Shown here in pieces: positions 30,376-42,869 of a DNA stretch of 64,000 nt. The position numbers and the translations under genes were made by a program. Source of the DNA: Tetrapyrgos nigripes (taxonomy: Eukaryota > Basidiomycota > Agaricomycetes > Agaricales > Campanellaceae); NCBI GenBank assembly GCA_013368315.1, contig JAACJM010000121.1, forward strand, positions 186,001-250,000, written 5' to 3'. Within the stretch, counting starts at the first letter, position 1; each line of letters starts with the position of its first letter. Under the pieces are notes generated by a model that saw only the letters and a program-made list of their open reading frames with translations, had not been told where the DNA came from and ran no database searches.

Positions 30376-32869
30376 GATTGACTCCAGCGATGTACATCCG
30401 ATGTCGCTGATACCTTGGACCTGAAGACATGGGTGTCTACAGTGACGACCTTCGACGCAGAGTACAGAAAGTTCAAACACCCAGAACAGGAACGTCTGGC
30501 CCGTTTAGAGAAAGCCCTCAAGGCAGCATTCTACTCTTCCCAGCCTTCCTCCTCTTTGTCTTCAGTTCCATCCAGCAATAACAACCAGTATCGCCCTGCC
30601 TGCACAGTAGCAGCTGTCGTTCACACTGGCTCCTTCCCAGTAAACTGCACACCAACCATGGTCAAGGTGCAAGCATACCCTGGGCAGTCACAACTGTTGA
30701 AGGACGGACACTTTTGCTTCAGCTGCTGTGTAGCTCATGCAGACCATAAAGGCTCTGATTGCCCCAACAAAGCTGTAACCCTGCTGCTTACTGTTCCCAA
30801 CTGCCTCTTGACAAAGGCTGACATCAACTATGTAAACAAGATCTGGGACAAGTACAAAGTCTGTGTCTCACTCAATGCCATCCTGAAGAGAAATCCTGCT
30901 CCTGCGGTTGCTGCTGTTGCCCCACCGACTGCCCCTACTGTCATTGATGACATCGAAGCCTTCCTGGAGGAAGTGCGAGGACATGCACACCCTGTGTCTG
31001 CAGTGTTCCCATCAGCTCAAAACATGTCGGACACTGAATTATATTCCAACTCTCATATCCGTTGTTGTTCCTCCTCATGGCCATCTCCAATGCATGTTCT
31101 GGGTCAACGGGGTCATCGCTCGGATGACTATTGTCAAGAACGTTGTCACTTAGCAATAACCACCCAAGTCACACGATGAACAAGATAGATTGACAAGATA
31201 CAATGAGATGAGAGAGAGTGTGAGTAAGATGTAGAAAGATAATAGAAACGAGTAACAGATGAGTAGCTGACTAGGCTCGACACTGCACTATACTAGGAGT
31301 GGAGTGGGGACAAAGTGAACAGACTAAGGAACTAGCTACAGGTCCTTTCGTATATATGTGAAAGAAGTGAATTGGGAGTAAGTGAATAAGTGAGAATGTC
31401 CATGGAGATAGGAATTGGAGGAGATAAATGGTGTACATGTCAGATTGAGTGACGGTAACCGTAGACAGAGAAGATGATGATGGGAATATCAGAGAAATGA
31501 ATAGTAGTCTGTGGAGTTAAGAAATGAATAGGGAGGTGAATAGAGCGGCAATTCGTGACAACTATGACAACTATGCCAGCTCACCATCCCCTGATAATTG
31601 TCATCATTGTCACAGTCCTTCTCCTCACTGTCACTGTCATTTGCCATCCCTTTCACCTGCTTGGGCCTCACCTGTTGCTGCCTTGAACACTGCCAACAAT
31701 GATGAGGACAATGAGTGGCTTGAGAAGGATGGGACCAGGACTCCTGAAGGAAGAGGTCTGGCTGCAGGACCCCACAACACTGTTGTAAGTGAAGCCCCAC
31801 TGTGTCTGCCTCACTTGAACCTCCACACTGTCCTAGAGGGTCCTGCTGTGACTTCCCCTGTGCACGTCTCTCTTTTACTTGACTCTGGCTCACATATTGT
31901 ACTTATTAAGGATGATCTGGTCCAGGCACTTGGCCTTCACTGTTTTTGTCTACCACACCCTGAACTGATTGGTGTTGCCACCACAGATTCCTCGTCACCA
32001 TCTCACACAACTGCATTGCATGAATTTGTCAAGTTACGCATTTCTGATTCCTCAAATACCTGGACTTCTCAACCTGTTCAGGTGATTGTTGCCCCGACTC
32101 TCTGTTCTCCAATGATTCTTGGTCTCCCCTTCCTAGCTCATAACAAGCTCGCCTTAGACTGCTCAGCTCAAACATGTATAGATTCTGTAACCGGTATTAA
32201 TATCTTGGATGCTAAAGCATCAGCTGCATGTATACTGTCTCCACAACCACCTCCTGATCACTGTAGCCCTAAACAGAAACAAGTTGATATATGTAAATTA
32301 CGTCTGGCCTTGATACGAGAATTAAAACTGTTCCATGAACAAAATCCTGGTCTGCATGCATCTAATGAAGTACCCCCTGTTAATGTTGCTGCTGTGGTTA
32401 GAGCTCGCTTGAAAGGCTCTCGAGTGTACTACTGATCTTGAACGCCATGTGAAGGCACTCAAGGATAAATTTGCTCCAGTATTCGAAAAGATTCCACACG
32501 TCTCAGAATTACCCACTGATATTCTATGTTCTGTTAAGTTGAAAGATGCAAATAAGACATTCTCAGCAAGGGCTTATTCGTCACGTCAGAAGTACAAACA
32601 GGCCTGGTCTACTCTGATACAGGCTCATTTGGATGCTGGCCGAATTCGACTGTCAGCCTCTGTGACTACTTCACCAGCCTTGATTCCTAAAGCAGACCCT
32701 ACTGTGCTGCCTAGATGGGTAAATGACTATTGGGTGTTGAACGCAAACACAGTTCCTGACCGGCATCCTCTGCCCCAGATTGAGGATATTCTCGCAGACT
32801 GTGCCAAAGGTCAAATCTGGGGAAAGATGGATATGACTGATTCGTTTTTTCAAACAAGACTAGATGAAG
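30376..32869 (+). pseudogene. Truncated Ty3/gypsy gag-protease-RT fragment (family distinct from the chromovirus)
   Basis: Gag part: coding from about 30376 with F-K-H-P-E-Q-E-R-L and a C-F-S-C-C...H-x4-D-C knuckle-like cluster (about 30715-30770). It runs in the same frame across the solo LTR at 31132-31560 into the protease, which has L-L-L-D-S-G-S-H-I-V-L near 31875. After a one-base frame change near 32418 the RT region begins, with P-K-A-D-P-T...R-W-V-N-D-Y and W-G-K-M-D-M-T-D-S-F-F. The element stops abruptly at 32869, where the chromovirus LTR starts, before the RT catalytic YxDD. No LTR of its own was identified. Confidence 0.75.
31127..31565 (-). mobile_element. Solo LTR 1, 429 bp, with 5 bp duplication ACTAT
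   Basis: The LTR is 31132-31560, reading TGTCACGAATTGC to TTCTTGACA on the minus strand. ACTAT flanks both sides (31127-31131, 31561-31565). Removing LTR plus one ACTAT restores the host gag-protease frame exactly. It is the same family as the solo LTR at 49171-49600. Confidence 0.92.
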
Positions 32870-33386
32870 TGTCATGAATCGTCTCTCGCCTATTCATTTT
32901 CCTTTCTATCCTTTTCCCTTTACTACCTATCTCCCACTCTAACCCCATAAACATCAACCATTTCTCATCATCGTCTATAGTTACTATCTCTCTAGATCTA
33001 TGACTCATGTTCCTATTTCCTCCGATTCCTATCTCCATGGACATTCTCACTGTCAATCACTCCGTGTGATCCAGTACCTTCATCTATCCATATTTGACTT
33101 ATTATTCTCTCGCCCTTGACATTTCCACATGATACCGTCTATTATTACTTACTCTTTCCCATCTGTTCATATTTTACTTATATACCTGTGATCTTTGTAA
33201 CCCATTCCTTAGTTCGTTCACTTCGTCTCCGCTCCGTACTCTTACTACGCAGTGTAGAGCCTAGTCAGCTTACTTCTCTCTATCTCTTTATCTCTCTATC
33301 TCTCTTGATCAATCTATTCTCTTGTGAATCGACTCTCTCGTATTGTGTGACTTGGGTGGTTATTGAGTGTAACGACAGCCTTGACA
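32870..33386 (+). repeat. Chromovirus 5' LTR
   Basis: 517 bp beginning TGTCATGAATCG and ending CAGCCTTGACA. Related LTRs lie at 40186-40694 and 43358-43863. It is preceded by TGAAG, which is not repeated after the 3' LTR. Confidence 0.9.
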
Positions 33387-33423
33387 CTTGAACGAACTCC
33401 CATACACCCACCTCACTATTTGA

Positions 33424-35382
33424 GTCTTTTCCCTTATATCCTATTCGCCTCTATTCTCAACTCCTTTCATCCTGTCTACCCCACGTTCCCGAATTCGTAT
33501 CGAACCTCCTGAAACCCCTCGTGACTACGAACGGATTCCATTTCCCCTTCCCCGTTACCTCCTGTACTCCGAATACGCGGTCTCTCACGGAAGAAAACTA
33601 CGAACGGATCCTTGGAGTCTTGACCGACACTTCGTTTGCACAAGACGTTGGGTGTGGAAACTTATCTCAGGTGACGTAGTCCTCTCAACGTTCTCGTACA
33701 TAACGGTGAAAGAAGACTTCGATACAGGAGAAACTGTGGTTCAGATTCAAGGACCTTTATTCCTCAAAGAACACGTCGATTACTCTCCATTTGCACCTTC
33801 CCCCGAATACGGCCTAGCATCTTCCTATATCCTAGGGCCCAACTACCTTTCACAAAAGAAAAATCAGTGTATGACTGAGCGACGGTCCGCATCTGCAGAT
33901 CCAAAACTCCGTTGTGCTAACTGACCACACGTATTCCACCCCGCATCGAACCAAGACGCTTGCTATATCCCTGAAAACGGCGACGACCCTTGGGTTCCAT
34001 GTAAAGCTCAACCTTGCCTAAACAGATACAACACTCAACGACTTACCGACGTAGAACTCCCGAATTGGTTACACGTTATAACCCAGCTCCAAGAACTCGC
34101 GATTCAAAAGGCACATCGAAAACCGAGAACCAGATCAGGCCAAGGAACTTCTACACCTACCAACCAACCTTCCGAACCCAACCCAGTACCAGAAACACCT
34201 TCCAATAACCCACCAGAACCAAACGACCCCACTTCCCCACCTTCTTCACCCATCATTCCATCCGCCGAAGGACCATCCGTAGCCCCTCGTCGCCCCCCTA
34301 CACCTCCTTCTCCAGACCCATCAGACCCAAACGACTCAGTCATGACTGACACACCTCCTATTGGGTCAAACAGAACCTCAGAACGAGGAAGAAAACCGGA
34401 TCCCTTCAACGGAGAACGTAGCGAGGCAAAACGATGGTTGGCCCAGTTTAACAACTATTTACGCATGAATGAAGGAAGGTACCCAACCGAAGAAAGTCAG
34501 GTTTCATTATTTCTGTCATTTTTCACGGGAGAAAAAGGAGGAGATTGGGCAACGCAGAGATTGACGGAACGAGATGCAGATGAAGAAGACGAGGAGTTGA
34601 AGAATACACCAGATCAACGGAGATGGATAACTTTAAAAGAGATACGTGATCGATTCAAAAGGGACTTCAGACCTTTAGCCTCGGAAGATGTGGCCAGAAC
34701 AAAGATCAAGTTTGCCAGAATGAAGGGGACGGATATCAGCGGCTATAACAGCATTTTTGACACGTATGGGGAAGAATCTGAATTCGGAGAAGCAGCACTG
34801 TTGGAATTCTATCAGGACGGGCTACCACCCAAACTTCGAGAAGCAGTTGGAAGGACGTATCCGAAATGGAAAAACTTCGACCAGTATCAGGAAAGAGCTG
34901 TGGAGCTTCACTTAGAGTGGTTGAAGGAACGAGAGAGACAAGGACGATGGAAGACTACTTCAACGTCAAAGAATAGTCCAGGTCCGTCTCAAGGAAGAAC
35001 GGTAGCTAGCGTAAATGCGCTCATGGGATCAGGTGCTAACTCGTCTTTCAATCTACCGCCGAAACTGACACCTGATGAAAGGGACCGACTCCGAAAAGCA
35101 GGAGCATGCTTCGCATGTAGACAAACTGGACACATGAGTAACGAATGTCCAACATTCCCGAGAACGTCGTCTCAAAACACTTCCCGAACCTTCCCTCCTC
35201 GTACCATTCGAACAGCCGAAACCGCATCCCCTCCACCGGTAACAGTGGCACAGGCATCCTCTTCTCGAAACACGATCAAGGAAATCTCTGATATGGTAAA
35301 CAGGGTCAAAGGATTAGAAGGAGAGGAAAAGGAACAAGCAACCGTCTATTTGAAGGATATTATGTCTAAATTGGATTTTTAA
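33424..35382 (+). pseudogene. gag: Chromovirus gag, one premature TGA
   Basis: A single frame runs from about 33424 to 35382, interrupted only by TGA at 33922-33924 (explicable as CGA to TGA). No ATG is present near the expected N-terminus around 33472-33484, so the start is lost or non-AUG. The first part carries P-R-D-Y-E-R-I-P-F-P-L-P-R; a Pro-rich linker follows. Then comes the capsid-like domain from about 34342 (R-G-R-K-P-D-P-F-N-G, A-K-R-W-L) and a CCHC zinc knuckle C-F-A-C-R-Q-T-G-H-M-S-N-E-C near 35110. Gag builds the virus-like particle and packages element RNA. The frame after the TGA is intact for 486 codons. Confidence 0.85.
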
Positions 35383-38300
35383 ATTGCTCCTCTGTTACGT
35401 CGTCAGCAGGAGTAAAACAGTACACCGGACAGTTAAAGAACAATCGATATAGTGTGTTATACCCCTCTTGTGAGCGAACCTTTCCTTCAGAAATAAGAAT
35501 GTCAGCAATCACTCGCAATAAACAGATACCATCAATCACACTCAAAACTGAACTAATCGGCAAAATTACTGGCAGAAAAATCGACGCAAACGCTCTAATA
35601 GACAGCGGTGCAGAAGGCATAATCATTAACAGTCAATTCGCACAAAGAAATCAACTTACCCTCCTTCCTATCCAAAACCCATTCCCAGTACGAAACGTTG
35701 ACGGCTCTGAAAACACCATGGGATGGGTACGAGAATACACTATCCAAAATCTTCGTATCTATTCTCGAGACAACAAGGCGTACCATGAAGAACAGGCCGA
35801 ATTCTATGTAACGGACATCGGGGATCACGATATAATCCTCGGTACCTGACTGGTTGGAAGAACATAATCCAGATATAGACTGGTCAGACTCACGGGTAGA
35901 CATGACTAGATGCCCAGAAACATGTATCACAGCAAAACCTCCCGTTCTCCACTTAAAAACTAAAACCTTAAAACCCATAGTCATCGATCCAAGAACCCAT
36001 CACAAGGAGTACCAAGTCAGGTGGATAGAACCAGTTGGACGATTCAAACCAACAGCCCAACCGAAAATTGCAGGGCGACGTCGTCGAATCCCTATTCGAT
36101 CTTTCCACCGAAATTCAGAAGAAACGGCAATCTTTACCGAAGATGACTACGGGAGAGATACGATCCCAGAACGATGGGAACAGGACGTAATGGAAGAATT
36201 ATTAGGGAAAGAGGAGAGATTCGATGAAGAAGCATCAGGGACACCAGATCTGAACATCCGTGCGGGTTTTACGAAAGCACAAGAACTCGCAGAGGCAGCT
36301 CAAAACGTTCAGGCCGATGTACCTCTTAAAGATAAGATTCCTTCGCAGTATCATCAGTTCCTACGAGTCTTTGACAAACAAACCTCAGAAAGATTACCGA
36401 AACGTGGCGAATGGGATCACGCTATCGAGTTAAAATCGGACTTTGAACCACGCCCTTGCAAAACATATCCGCTGTCCCCAAATGAACAAAAGGAACTCGA
36501 CGAATTCATCAAGGAAAACTTGGAGAAAGGGTACATAAGACCGTCGAAGTCTCCTATGGCAAGTCCCTTCTTCTTTGTAAAAAAGAAAGACGGAAAACTA
36601 CGACCAGTACAGGACTACCGTGCCCTAAATAAAGGGACCGTCAAGAACGAATATCCTTTACCGCTTATATCGGAACTCGTAGACAAGCTCAAAGGGGCAC
36701 GAATATTTTCCAAAATCGACCTTAGATGGGGATATAACAACGTGCGTATCAAGAAGGGAGATGAATGGAAAGCGGCGTTCAAAACCAACCGCGGTCTCTT
36801 CGAGCCAACGGTGATGTTTTTCGGTCTTATGAACTCTCCAGCCACATTCCAAGCAATGATGAACACTTTATTCAAGGACCTGATCGACTCTGGAAAAGTT
36901 GTAATCTATATGGACGATATTCTCATATTCACGGAATCACTAGAAGAACATCGACACATGGTAAAACAAGTACTGGCACGACTCCATGATAACGACTTAT
37001 ACGCTAAACCGGAAAAATGCACCTTCGAAACCGACTCAGTAGAATTCCTCGGCCTCATCGTGTCACATAACACATTGGCGATGGATCCAGTCAAGGTCAA
37101 AGGAGTAACTAAATGGCCAGTCCCACGGAACGTCAAAGACGTACAGTCATTCCTCGGCTTCGGAAATTTTTATCGTCGTTTCATACGAGATTTCTCAAAA
37201 ATCGCACGACCACTGTTCGATCTCACGAAAAAGGAACATCCATGGGAATGGTCTGAGGAAGCTCAAAGGTCTTCCAGGCACTCAAAGATACGTTCACGAC
37301 TTCACCAGTTCTTCTCATGCCTGATCATTCTAAACCGTACCGAGTAGAAGTTGACGCGTCAGATTACGCCACAGGAGGTATCCTGCAACAACAAGGATCG
37401 GATGGCAAATGGCACCCAGTAGCCTACCTGTCAAAAGCGTTATCCGAAACTGAACGGAATTACGACATCCATGACAAAGAACTGCTAGCGATCATACGTG
37501 GACTTGAAGCCTGGCGGCACTACCTGGAAGGAGGACCGCACACCATCGAAATCCTGACTGATCACGACAACCTTAGATACTTCACCACGGCTCAAAAACT
37601 CAGCCGACGGCAAGCAAGGATGGCCTTGTTCCTGACCAGATTCGACTTTACGCTCACCCATAAACCTGGAAATCTGAATCGAAGTGACCCACTTTCTCGG
37701 AGACCGGACCATAAAGAGGGGGTCGAAAACGACAACAAGGACAGGGTCTTACTTGACCCTAGATTCTTCAGAATTCGAGCGACACGACCAGGAACGGTAA
37801 CCGCAATAGGAGATGCGGAGTTGAAAAGGCGGATTAAGGAGTGTCCAGATAAGGATGCTGAAGTTGTGGGTGCGTTACAAACTATCTTTGACAATGGACC
37901 ACGCGCTTTGGCAAAGAATTTACAGGAATGGAACTACGAAGACGGAATTATCTTGTTCCGAGGGAAGATCTACGTCCCAAACGATCAACAACTCAGACGG
38001 GACATCGTTAAAATGCATCACGACAGCCTTACTGCAGGTCACCCAGGACGATTCAAAACATACGAACTTGTCAGTAGAGAATTCTGGTGGCCCGGTATGT
38101 CAGTATTCGTTCGCAGCTACGTTGAAGGATGCGCTACCTGCCAGTTAACCAAGGCAAACAACCACCCTGCGCATGTACCCTTAATCCCGAACGAAATACC
38201 GGAACGACCCTTTGGTACCATTACAACTGACTTCATCACGGACCTGCCAGAATGTGACGGCTTCAATGCAATTCACGTCATGGTCGACCGATCAACAAAA

Positions 38301-39488
38301 ACAGTTGTCATCTCCCCATGCAGAAAAGATATTGACAGCAACGGAACAATCGACCTATTGTTCGACAACACTTGGCGACGGTATGGCTTATGGGATAAAA
38401 TGATATCTGACTGCGGACCTCAATTCGCAAGCCAAGTGATGAAAGGCATTTACGCTAAGTTAGGTATAACTTCAGCACTTAGTACCGCTTACCATCCACA
38501 GACAGACGGAGAAACAGAGAGGTTCAATCAAGAATTGGAACAATACCTTAGAACCTTCTGTAACTATCGCCAAGACGATTGGGTCAAATACCTACCATAC
38601 GCCGAATTCTGTCATAATACCCGGGTTCACTCAGCAACTGGGAAATCGCCGTTTGAATTACTCCACGGGTTTTTGCCCCGACTATTCCCTTCCATCAATC
38701 CAACTTCACACGTACCAAAAGTCGAAGAACGCCTCCAGAACTTGGATACGATTCGAGAAGAACTGAAAGCAAGTCTGGCGATAGCGGCTGAGCTGATGAA
38801 AGAACAAAACAAGGACTACAGGAACGAAGGAGTGAAGTTTAAGGTTGGAGATAAAGTGTTACTGGACAGACAGAATCTAAAAACGACAAGACCAAAAGCT
38901 AAGTTGGCAAATCGTTGTCACGGACCATTCGAAATCACTGACGTTATCAGTGAAGTCAACTATCGACTCAAATTACCAAATGGCTGGCGCATTCACCCAG
39001 TATTCCACGCCTCACTCCTATCGCCGTACAAAGAAACCGAGGCTCACGGAGTAAACTACCCAGGAGAACCTGCTGAGCTGCTACCCGAAGACAACGAATA
39101 CGATGTGGAGGCAATTCTAGATTCAAAACCAACGAGAAACCGACGGGGAGTACAATACCTTGTGAAATGGTTGGATTATGCTGACTCGGAAAATTCATGG
39201 GAACCAGCGTCAGGGTTGACAAAGGTGAAGGAGATGATTGAGACCTTCCATCAACAACATCCAGATGCATATCGACCCAAGAACCTGATACGCCCGGGAA
39301 CAACGGTGCGTTCACTAGGAATCGCCATGGAAGACATATGGCGAAGTACCCGTGTGCTCCAAGCGAAAGCACAACTCCGAGGAGAAACACTGTTACGAAC
39401 CGTGGGTATTCTATGCCCGCCTTCCCACCCCACTCGGCAATCGAACTCAGACTTTTGTCATCACTCATCGATCGCATTCCCTCGTTGA
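35370..39488 (+). pseudogene. pol: Chromovirus pol: protease, RT, RNase H, integrase, chromodomain
   Basis: Pol is in the -1 frame relative to gag and overlaps its end (35370-35382), suggesting ribosomal frameshifting. Domains in order: aspartic protease (A-L-I-D-S-G-A near 35595); RT with V-I-Y-M-D-D near 36905 and F-L-G-F...F-Y-R-R-F-I; RNase H (V-D-A-S-D-Y-A-T-G-G near 37350); integrase zinc domain H...H...C-x2-C (38014-38140); integrase core D, D, E (T-T-D-F, S-D-C-G-P-Q-F, T-E-R-F-N-Q); and a C-terminal chromodomain (Y-L-V-K-W-L-D-Y near 39160), which in chromoviruses targets integration to heterochromatin. Two single-base defects shift the frame: one extra base at about 35846-35849 and one missing base at about 37266. 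They compensate each other, so only 35850-37266 is displaced. Confidence 0.9.
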
Positions 39489-39563
39489 CGGCGTTTACTG
39501 TCAAAACCATCTTCGGGGACAACTTGACCGCCCATTCAAATTCCTTCCATACAGACAAACAAG

Positions 39564-39570
39564 TATAAAG
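39564..39570 (+). promoter_or_regulatory. TATA-like box upstream of retroelement ORF3 (copy 1)
   Basis: TATAAAG 95 bp before the ORF3 ATG. The second copy has TATAAAAG at the matching place (42781), followed by the same kind of C/A-rich leader. Confidence 0.5.
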
Positions 39571-39658
39571 GACCCCTCTCTACAACGAAGAAGGACAGAA
39601 CTCAACCACATCCTACCAGTTTCACCTCATTCCCCTCTACTACACCTTTATCATCACC

Positions 39659-40174
39659 ATGTCAACCACTTCCTCCATCGACACCATCGCGAACGACGCG
39701 CTCCCAACCAACAGGGGACGCTGCAGCTATGGAACCCGCTCCAGACGTCGATGCAGACTGCCAAAACAACACACAGGACCTCACATTGGGTGTCAACGTT
39801 GCACGTGGGGAGGAGAGGATGGACCAGGACGGTGTAGATTAGGCAGAGAACATAAAGCCCGTTGTGTGGTGCAATGGACGTCACTACGTGCGGAACACAG
39901 AGGAAATCTCGGATGGGGAGACGCCAGTATATGGGGGGCAAACAACACTGTACAGTGGGACACGAACGACAATGGAGGAGGATGGGGAATGGCGACCAAC
40001 ACAACAGAGTGGGGAAATTTCGACTGGAACGACCCTAGATGGGAGACTGGGAACTACACCATGGATTGGGACAAATATTGGCCGAGCCAGGGGGATGTGG
40101 ACAGACGACTCCGCAAGCAATGGGCGGAGCATTGGAAGACTAGCTTGTCGAGCTCCGGTGAAAGCTCGTCCTAA
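39659..40174 (+). CDS. Chromovirus accessory ORF3 (Cys/His-rich, Trp-rich protein), copy 1
   Basis: An intact 171-codon frame lies between the pol stop and the polypurine tract of the 3' LTR, where gypsy elements usually have nothing or an env-like gene. The N-terminal half has a Cys/His cluster spaced C-x9-C-x5-H-x3-H-x2-C-x2-C-x10-C-x5-H-x3-C, including K-Q-H-T-G-P-H and R-C-T-W-G-G-E-D-G-P-G-R-C. The C-terminal half is rich in Trp, Gly, Asn and Asp and ends S-S-S-G-E-S-S-S. There is no signal peptide or membrane segment, so it is not env-like. A diverged copy at 42870-43346 keeps every Cys/His and the spacing. A zinc-binding, RNA/DNA- or host-protein-binding role is inference. I do not recognise the family. 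Confidence 0.75.
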   Translation: MSTTSSIDTIANDALPTNRGRCSYGTRSRRRCRLPKQHTGPHIGCQRCTWGGEDGPGRCRLGREHKARCVVQWTSLRAEHRGNLGWGDASIWGANNTVQWDTNDNGGGWGMATNTTEWGNFDWNDPRWETGNYTMDWDKYWPSQGDVDRRLRKQWAEHWKTSLSSSGESSS

Positions 40175-40185
40175 AGAGGGGGTAA
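40173..40185 (+). other. Polypurine tract of the chromovirus
   Basis: AAAGAGGGGGTAA directly before the 3' LTR, the plus-strand primer site. The same tract precedes the LTR at 43358. Confidence 0.8.
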
Positions 40186-40694
40186 TGTCATGAATCGCTC
40201 CCCGCCTATTCATTTCCTTTCTATTCTTTTCCTTTTACTACCTATTTCCCACTCTAACCCCATAAACAACAACCATTTCTCATCATCATCTATAGTTACC
40301 ATCTCTCTAGATCTATAACTCATATTCCTATCTCCTCCGATTCCTATCTCCATGGACATTCTCACTGTCAATCACTCCGTATGATCTAGTACCTTCATCT
40401 ATCTATATTTGACTCATTATTCTCTCGCCCTTGACATTTCCACATGATACCGTCCATTATCACTTACTTTTTCCCATCTGTTCATATTTTACTTATATAC
40501 CTGTGATCTTTGTAACCTATCCCTTAGTTCGTTCACTTCGTCTCCGCTCCGTACCTTTACTACGCAGTGTAGAGCCTAGTCAGCTTACTTTCTCTCTACC
40601 TCTCTATCTCTTTTGATCAATCTATTCTCTTGTAAACCGGCCTTCTCGTATTGTGTGACTTGGGTGGTTATTGAGTGTACCGACAACCTTGACA
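40186..40694 (+). repeat. Chromovirus 3' LTR
   Basis: TGTCATGAATCG to CAACCTTGACA, 509 bp. It differs from the 5' LTR by scattered substitutions and small indels, so the element is not recent. It abuts the partial second copy at a chromodomain codon. Confidence 0.9.
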
Positions 40695-42705
40695 GAGAGT
40701 ACAATACAGTGGCCAAAAAAATTGTCCACATGTTTGGCACTTTTGGAAAGATTGCTGATTTAAGAGCTATTGAGCAGAAATCTCAAAACATGGCTGGTGG
40801 TAGCAAGAAAGCCTTTGATTAGAGCTACAATAATCTGTCTGTTTTGTCTTATTTGGCCAAATATCTGTGGAGTTATGATTGATTTAAAACTGTATGTCAT
40901 TTGGACAATTTTTTGAGTTGCCACTTCAAAATCATTATTGCAATAACCTGATGTGTTATACATGATGTCATGGGTAGAGCTGTACAGTAATGTAATGTAT
41001 ACACTACAATGATGTCATAGCTGCCAGCTGGAGCATACATAGCAACATACAGATGCTCTACAGCCTCTATGAAAATCATGGGGTCCCTCATATCAGCCCA
41101 GAAAGACAATCTCTACTCTCTCCTCTTAACTGCCTCTCCATCTGCAAAAATTGCAGCTCAGACTGGAGTATGGAAGCCAAGAGTTGCTTTTGTGGCTTAA
41201 AAGACAAATACAGACAATGAGAACAATACAGCAGGGTGTCCTAGGAGGCTCTCTACTACTTGTGAAGAGGTTAGATTGGAAAAAAATCCATTCTGGTAAA
41301 GCCAGATTGCTACACAAGTGGCCTGAAACATCAAGGCTCTTCTTGGACAACCTGTCCCAACCTATAACAGCCAAAACATTCCTGAAAACGTCTTGTGGCG
41401 ATCTCCAAAACACAGAACAAGTGCAAACTTACAGTGACTTGCAGCAAGGCTCACTTGAAGTTTGCACAGATGTAAAAGACCGGGCTGTAGAAGGCTAGAA
41501 GTGGGTTATTTTCTCAGATAAGACCAAAACCAATTATTTTGAGGCAAATATGCCCCAGCATGTGTGAGAAAAGAGAGATAAATTCATGGTACAGCAAGAT
41601 GTGACAGAAATGATGACATTTGAGAGAGAAAATGACATGATGGGGTAGGGTATGGGGCAACAGTAAGCAGTAAAAATGGTCCAGATGAAGGGGAAGATAG
41701 ATTGCAAACACTATATGACCATCTTAAGTAACAAAATCCTGGAAAGCATTAATAATATGGGAGTTGATCCAGAGGTGGCCATTTTTCAGCTGGGTATTAA
41801 CTTTCTAAAGTGCTATATCCAATGGTTTCCTTTATCAGAACATCTCTCTCTACCTATAAAAGCAACACTCTGCTTTCATACTTCAGTCTGAGCTGAAATT
41901 TTGATAGAGGGAGGGGCAGTTTGGAGGAGAGAGTAGAGATTGTCTTTCTGGGCTGATATGAGGGACCCCGTGATTTTCATAGAAGCTGTAGAGCATCTGT
42001 ATGTTGCTATATATGCTCCAGCTGGCAGCTATGACATCATTGTGGTGTATACATCACATTACTGTACAGCTCCATCCATGACATCATGTATAACACATCA
42101 GGTTATTGCAATAATGATTTTGAAGTGGCAACTCAAAAAATTGTCCAAATGACATACAATTTTAAATCAATCATAACTCCACAGATATGTGGCCAAATAA
42201 GACAAAACAGACAGATTATTGTAGCTCTAATCGAAGGCTTTCTTGCTACCACCAGCCATGTTTTGAGATTTCTGCTCAATAGCTCTTAAATCAGCAATCT
42301 TTCCAAAAGTGCCAAACATGTGGACAATTTTTTTGGCCACTGTACCTTGTCAAATGGCTAGACTACGCTGACTCAGAGAATTCATGGGAACTGGCATCAG
42401 GGCTAATGAAGGTAAAAGATATGATCGAAACTTTCCATCAACAACACCCAAATGTGTATCGACCAAAAAACCTGATACGACTGGGAACAACAGTGCGCTC
42501 ATTTGGAGTCACCATAGGAGAGATATGGCGGAGTACTCGTGTGCTTCAAGCGAAAGCACAACTCCAAAGAGGAACATTGTCACGGATCGCTGGTATTCTA
42601 TGTCCTCCTTCCCACCCCACTCGGCAACCGAACTCGGAATTCCGTCACCGTTCATCTATCGCATTCCCTCATTAATAGCGTCCACCTTAACGACATTAAT
42701 AGACG
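40695..42705 (+). pseudogene. Partial second chromovirus copy: chromodomain and pol tail
   Basis: Directly after the LTR, GAGAGTACAATA corresponds to the chromodomain region at 39146-39160 of copy 1. It continues beyond the Tc1-like insertion at 42345 with the L-D-Y-A-D-S-E-N-S-W-E block and the pol tail to 42675. Everything upstream of the chromodomain is missing. It is the same family as copy 1 but clearly diverged. Confidence 0.8.
40705..42344. mobile_element. Fold-back Tc1/mariner-like element, 1636 bp, TA target duplication
   Basis: The element is 40707-42342. Ends CAGTGGCCAAAAAAATTG are inverted at the other side and flanked by TA (40705-40706, 42343-42344). The inverted arms are very long: about 500 bp on each side match with ~93-95% identity by eye. 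The ~650 bp centre has short frames only (longest 41151-41498), with no DDE transposase seen. Ends and TA sites are those of Tc1/mariner elements. It split a chromodomain codon of the second chromovirus copy. Confidence 0.85.
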
Positions 42706-42780
42706 GCGTTTATTGTCAAACTCGTCTCCGAGCGATAACCTGATCGCTCGCTCGACACTTATGTCACACAAGGCAACAAC

Positions 42781-42788
42781 TATAAAAG
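42781..42788 (+). promoter_or_regulatory. TATA-like box upstream of retroelement ORF3 (copy 2)
   Basis: TATAAAAG 89 bp before the ATG at 42870. Confidence 0.5.
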
Positions 42789-42869
42789 ATACACCCCACA
42801 TTGGAGAACGACAGAACACCATCCATCACTACCAGTCAAACAACAGTCACTCATACTCCCACTACCTAA

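Noticed and set aside
30415..31179. Reading 31132-31179 as the natural end of the gag frame
   Set aside because: That end is inside a solo LTR; the true frame resumes at 31561 after removal of the LTR and one ACTAT.
39352..39837. Frame overlapping the pol end and ORF3 as another gene
   Set aside because: It overlaps ORF3 in another register and is not preserved as protein in the second copy.
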